A stretch of 64,000 nt of DNA. Origin: JAFAGX01 sp035623335 (GTDB lineage Bacteria > Acidobacteriota > Terriglobia > Terriglobales > Acidobacteriaceae). The position numbers were made by a program, and so were the translations under genes. Positions 60,407 to 64,000 of the stretch are shown here, in pieces. Numbering within the stretch: position 1 is the stretch's first letter; the number at the start of each line of letters is the position of its first letter. Location of the stretch: NCBI GenBank assembly GCA_035623335.1, contig DASPTQ010000194.1, positions 1-64,000 on the forward strand. The letters are read 5' to 3'. Under the pieces are notes generated by a model. The model searched no databases. It saw only the letters and a program-made list of their open reading frames with translations, and had not been told where the DNA came from.

Positions 60407-61477
60407 ATGAACCTGAAACTCTGTTTTCTAATCTTCTACCTGTTCCTTAGCGTGGCGTTCGCCCAGGAGCGCCGGAAAGTCATCATCGACCAGGATTGTT
60501 CCGGGCCCGGCGGCAGCAATCTGCAAACCCTGTTGACCTTGATTCAGTCTCCGCGGGTGGAAGTGCTGGGGATTACGGTTGTCAGCGGTAACCAGTGGCG
60601 CGACGAAGAGGTGGCACACGCCCTGCGCCTCCTGGAGCTGATCGGACGGACCGACATTCCGATTGTGCCCGGAGCCGTGTTTCCTCTGGTGCATCGCCGC
60701 AAGGAAGCCCTGTTGTGGCAGGCGAGATATGGAAAAGTGGCATTCGCCGGAGCGTGGGACGATCGCTGGTGGCACGAACCTGACTTGATACCCGAACTGC
60801 TCGAAGGTGCGCCGCACACCAAGCCTGCCGACGACGACGCCGCGCACTTCCTAATTCGCATGGTACGCAAATATCCGCACGCAGTGACCATTTACGAGGG
60901 AGGTCCAATGACGAACCTCGCGCTTGCCAACGCGATCGATCCTCATTTTGCGGATTTGGCAGAGAGCCTGGTGTTTATGGGCGGAAGCTTGAATCCGCAG
61001 ACCGACGATCCGGAATTTCGCAGTGCGCCGCGTCACGAATTCAACTTTTGGTTCGATCCGGAGGCAGCGAAGAGCGTGCTCGAGGCTCCTTGGAAAAAGA
61101 TCGTTTGCACACCCGTCGACATCTCGATCAAGACCAGAATTACGCAAGAGATGATTACGGAGATCAACAAGAGCAACAAGGCCGCCGCACAGTATGTGGT
61201 GAAGTTCTTTATGAAGGATCAGGGCGGCTCTTACATGTGGGATGAATTGGCCGCCGCCGCGTGGATTGATCCGACCTTAATCACCAACAAAGAAACGCGC
61301 TATATGAGTGTCAATGTCGACCACGGTGCCGCCTACGGAGACACCCTGACCTGGACCGACAGCGACAACCCCAAGCTTGGCGCTCGGCCGGTCGAAATCC
61401 AACAAGACTTGGACCTTGCAAAATTCGACAAAATGTTCGTCGACCTGATGAAGGCGCCCACCCCCTCGGCCCGCTGA
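60407..61477 (+). CDS. Nucleoside hydrolase-like secreted protein with altered metal site
   Basis: 356 residues. A signal peptide (KLCFLIFYLFLSVAFA) precedes an inosine-uridine nucleoside hydrolase fold: LLTLIQSPRVEVLGITVVSGN, VTIYEGGPMTNLALAN, LVFMGGSL and WDELAAAAWIDP near the C-terminus. The N-terminal calcium motif, normally DTDPGxDD, reads DQDCSGPGGSN, so the tandem Asp pair is missing while the late Asp remains. Activity is uncertain; it may bind a nucleoside or act on another substrate. A ribokinase gene 1.5 kb away could share the ribose branch, but they are on opposite strands. Confidence 0.85.
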   Translation: MNLKLCFLIFYLFLSVAFAQERRKVIIDQDCSGPGGSNLQTLLTLIQSPRVEVLGITVVSGNQWRDEEVAHALRLLELIGRTDIPIVPGAVFPLVHRRKEALLWQARYGKVAFAGAWDDRWWHEPDLIPELLEGAPHTKPADDDAAHFLIRMVRKYPHAVTIYEGGPMTNLALANAIDPHFADLAESLVFMGGSLNPQTDDPEFRSAPRHEFNFWFDPEAAKSVLEAPWKKIVCTPVDISIKTRITQEMITEINKSNKAAAQYVVKFFMKDQGGSYMWDELAAAAWIDPTLITNKETRYMSVNVDHGAAYGDTLTWTDSDNPKLGARPVEIQQDLDLAKFDKMFVDLMKAPTPSAR

Positions 61478-61599
61478 GCATGAAATGGTTCACGCGGGTT
61501 CGCACGCTGCTCCCCGGGTGCCCGCGTTCACGCCCGCGTTTTAAGACCATTTCCATCCGCTCCAGGTTCGGAAATGCTCAAACTGCGGCCAACTGCTGT

Positions 61600-62928
61600 T
61601 CAGCGCAACTGTTTCGCCTTATGGATGAGCAGATCGGCAGCGGTTTTGAGCGCAGTGATCTCCGCCGGAGTTACCGTCCGCACATAATCCTTTACCAATT
61701 TTTCGCAGTTCCGGCGGACTTCCTCATAGGTGGCGGGATTCTGACCGCGAATTGCGAGGAGTTCCTTAAGCCAGCGCTTGCCGTAACTGGCATGGAGAGT
61801 TTCGTCGGCCCAATCGAAATCCATGTCATGCTCGCTTAAAGAATCGCCATAGGAATGAAAAAGGCGCGCACGTTCCGGTTTATGCCGAATGTTCTTGGTT
61901 TCGAAAAAAAACAGCATGCCGAGAAGATTGAGTGCGATGTCACCCGAATCTACCGTCGTCGCACTCTCATAGATGTAGGTACCCAAAGGTATCCAAGAGG
62001 AATCCAGTTTCCAAGCCATGAGCCGCTCATAGCCCATACGACAGTGCCTCGACTCGTCATAGGTCCAGCGCGCGGAGTTGTAAATCCACTCCCAGGGCAG
62101 GATGTCGGCAAACGCCGATAAGATCACACCTCCTGCCTCAACGGCCCACACCTCATTTACATGGCTGATAGCCGAACGCAACTGTAATTGGAGCCCCTCC
62201 CCATAGGGATAGGATGGATCCACAATGTCGGGCCAATAGAATCGGCACGGCCAGAATCGCCGATCCCTGGCAGGATGCACGGGAACGGAATAGGGTTTCG
62301 CTGCTGGCAGAGGTTCGGCGGGAGCGAAAGCAGCAGGAGATTCCACTCCGACTCCGCCGACTGCTGAAAGCCGCTTCGCGACTTCGTCCGCCCACGCAGC
62401 CGCTTCGGACCACAGTTCCGAGTTTTGCGATCGAGCTGCCTCGATCCACGATTCGAAGCCGCTGATCTGCTCGGTCTTCTCGGCAACGGCCAGTGCCAGG
62501 AACCGGTGCGTAGGGCCGTCGGCGATCAGGTCGGAGGCCTTGAGATAGGATTGGTAGGCATCGCGCATAGCCGGCAAGAGAACTGCTCCCACGCTCAGCA
62601 CGAACGCCGGCACCGAAGGCGAATCCTTGACCGCATCGAAAATCGCAATCAGAGCGCGATCGTTGCCTTCGTCCTCCATCAGTCGGCTGGGAAAGCGAAG
62701 CTCGAAGACCCGTTCCCGCAAGGAGTTGGCGGCTTCCGCGCCTTGCCAGACATAGCGGGCTAGGTCGGTCTTGATGTCCAAGGGCGCAATGGCGGGGATC
62801 CAGGACGCCTCGCTTATCAGAAGGGAGCGCTCGGCGAAAAAGAAACGCTTGAGTAACTGCGCCGTGTCCGAGCGCATCCAGCGTGCGCGCTCTTGCGCTG
62901 TCAACAGGAATTCCAATGAGTGGGACAT
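61600..62928 (-). CDS. Ferritin-like (DUF455-type) protein
   Basis: About 442 residues. The C-terminal half is helical with two diiron-type motifs, DESRHC and DETLHASYG (each ExxH), preceded by HVNEVWAVEAGG, which fits a ferritin-like four-helix carboxylate site. The N-terminal half is helical without clear motifs. The family is loosely related to MiaE-like proteins; the reaction is unknown. The frame is open to 62970, and MSHSLEFLLTAQERARW at ATG 62928 is the likely start, though without a clear ribosome site. Downstream of the ribokinase gene on the same strand. Confidence 0.72.
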   Translation of the reverse strand: MSHSLEFLLTAQERARWMRSDTAQLLKRFFFAERSLLISEASWIPAIAPLDIKTDLARYVWQGAEAANSLRERVFELRFPSRLMEDEGNDRALIAIFDAVKDSPSVPAFVLSVGAVLLPAMRDAYQSYLKASDLIADGPTHRFLALAVAEKTEQISGFESWIEAARSQNSELWSEAAAWADEVAKRLSAVGGVGVESPAAFAPAEPLPAAKPYSVPVHPARDRRFWPCRFYWPDIVDPSYPYGEGLQLQLRSAISHVNEVWAVEAGGVILSAFADILPWEWIYNSARWTYDESRHCRMGYERLMAWKLDSSWIPLGTYIYESATTVDSGDIALNLLGMLFFFETKNIRHKPERARLFHSYGDSLSEHDMDFDWADETLHASYGKRWLKELLAIRGQNPATYEEVRRNCEKLVKDYVRTVTPAEITALKTAADLLIHKAKQLR

Positions 62929-63003
62929 AAGTCGCGTTCGCCGATTCGTGCTGGCGGTCGAACGCTTCAATTCTAAGGCAGAACCTGGAACCCTGCATTC
63001 ATC

Positions 63004-63987
63004 CTAAGACAGCCAAATGGGCGGCGTTTGATCTTGTTGTCGATAGAACCGCAGGACTTCATTGCGCGTAGGCAGGGACGGGACCACGCCTTCCCGCGTA
63101 ACCGCGAGGCCACCCGTCACTACCGCAAAACGTACGGCGTCATCCAGATTCTCGCCACATGACAGCGCCACAGCCAATCCGGCATTGAAGGAATCACCCG
63201 CTCCAGTTGTATCCTCGGCAGAGACCTTAATGGCAGGAATGTGCCTAGAGGAATCCGCTGTGGCGATCAACGCGCCCCTGTCGCCCTGGGTGATAACGAC
63301 TTGCTTTACACCACGGCGAAGAAGCTCTTGAGCTGCCGCCTCTGGCTCCATGGCGGCATCCGGGCTTTGCCCGACTAATACTTTGGCTTCGCTTTGATTG
63401 GGGGTGAGAACATCGACCAACCGCAACACCGAGTCCGGCAGAGTTCGAGCCGGCGCCGGATTTAGGATCGTCAGCGCTCGCTTCTCTCGACCGCGCGCCA
63501 TGGCTGCCGCAGCCGCTTCGACCGGAATTTCCAGTTGTGTAAGCACGACCGCTTCCGGGGTGAGCGTCTTCAGGCTTTGCGAGACCTCGTCGGCGGTCAA
63601 CAGGTCATTCGCGCCGGGGTCAATGGTGATGCAATTGTTGCCGTCGGCATCCACAACAATGAAACCCACACCGGTGGGTTGACCGGGGACCTGAATCACA
63701 GAATCGATGTCAACTCTTTGCTCTCGGTGAAGGCTTAACGCCATCCCACCGAAATTATCCTGGCCGATCTTGGCAATGAAGCTTACCTTCGCTCCTAACC
63801 GGGCGCAGGCTACAGCCTGATTCGAACCCTTGCCGCCAAAGTCGACGCGGTAACCCTTCGCGAGCACCGTCTCGCCAGGGCTGGGGAAGCGCTGGACTCT
63901 CATGGTGAGACCGGTGGCATAGCTGCCTACGACGGCGATTCGGTGACTTCTCAAGTGGTGAACCCCGCCATGAGGATTGCACGACAT
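63004..63987 (-). CDS. rbsK: Ribokinase
   Basis: 327 residues, PfkB family. The N-terminal sugar-binding motif is GGKGSNQAVACARLGA, and the C-terminal signature with the catalytic Asp is DTTGAGDSFNAGLA; ILNPAP and TPNQSE are also typical. It phosphorylates ribose to ribose-5-phosphate. ATG 63987 is the first start in the window, but the frame stays open to the window edge and a TTG about 12 codons inside also fits the family's usual N-terminus (RIAVVGSYATG), so the start is unsure. Confidence 0.93.
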   Translation of the reverse strand: MSCNPHGGVHHLRSHRIAVVGSYATGLTMRVQRFPSPGETVLAKGYRVDFGGKGSNQAVACARLGAKVSFIAKIGQDNFGGMALSLHREQRVDIDSVIQVPGQPTGVGFIVVDADGNNCITIDPGANDLLTADEVSQSLKTLTPEAVVLTQLEIPVEAAAAAMARGREKRALTILNPAPARTLPDSVLRLVDVLTPNQSEAKVLVGQSPDAAMEPEAAAQELLRRGVKQVVITQGDRGALIATADSSRHIPAIKVSAEDTTGAGDSFNAGLAVALSCGENLDDAVRFAVVTGGLAVTREGVVPSLPTRNEVLRFYRQQDQTPPIWLS

Positions 63988-64000
63988 AAGAGTGCGAAGC

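Noticed and set aside
1..64000. tRNA, rRNA, CRISPR or riboswitch
   Set aside because: Reading the intergenic regions showed no cloverleaf-like sequence, conserved rRNA stretch, regularly spaced repeats or recognised riboswitch; a covariance search would be needed to be certain.

Overview
This is bacterial chromosome, dense in genes and fairly GC-rich. The gene content suggests an Acidobacteriota (Terriglobia-like) organism: an Oar-type TonB-dependent receptor, a large MacB-like orphan permease of the kind multiplied in Acidobacteria, many PilZ and GAF signalling proteins, DUF885 and S9 peptidases, and many strong AGGAGG ribosome sites. The taxonomic call is inference from gene families; no rRNA, tRNA or CRISPR array was seen.

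Layout. 1-3.1 kb: 3' part of a TonB-dependent receptor with a clear terminator. 3.5-9.3 kb: the protein quality-control run tig-clpP-clpX-lon. 9.5-10.9 kb: a long-form dCTP deaminase and a small membrane protein. 11.1-12.6 kb: an IS256-family left-end remnant fused to a decayed secreted-protein pseudogene. 12.7-15.9 kb: engB, a nucleotide-sugar epimerase and two PilZ proteins. 16.6-18.8 kb: a GAF-TM-AMIN-amidase fusion. 18.8-20.5 kb: a two-gene cassette (GlxA-type AraC regulator and a divergent rhodanese) enclosed by about 55-bp imperfect inverted repeats, sitting exactly between two convergent genes. 20.5-32.5 kb: a long minus-strand run (S9 peptidase, permease, AmrS radical SAM enzyme, PilZ-GAF-Sel1 protein, zinc-ribbon-GAF protein, a 55-residue Flp pilin, and a NarL-type response regulator/histidine kinase pair). 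32.7-44.2 kb: a second histidine kinase, rlmN, M16 and M20 peptidases, a large TonB-like protein, a cytoplasmic LivK/AmiC-like binding protein and secreted proteins of unknown function. 44.2-47.4 kb: a gene-poor stretch with tiny genes, including a second Flp pilin, a basic protein and a ribbon-helix-helix-like protein. 47.5-64 kb: sugar-related enzymes, an M50 protease, a DUF885 protein, a secreted beta-carbonic anhydrase, an amino-acid enzyme pair, a cluster of small envelope/stress proteins, a nucleoside-hydrolase-like protein, a ferritin-like protein and ribokinase.

Themes. Signalling proteins built from PilZ, GAF and membrane segments recur (14.4, 15.1, 16.6, 26.7 and 28.4 kb), and three of the GAF domains look like close paralogs joined to different partners. 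The most unusual items are the inverted-repeat-bounded AraC/rhodanese cassette, the cytoplasmic-GAF/periplasmic-amidase fusion, the paired orphan Flp pilins, and two small basic proteins sharing an ARRKIAAAQR-type motif. Several gene starts were moved from the longest possible frame to the start supported by a ribosome-binding site or signal peptide.
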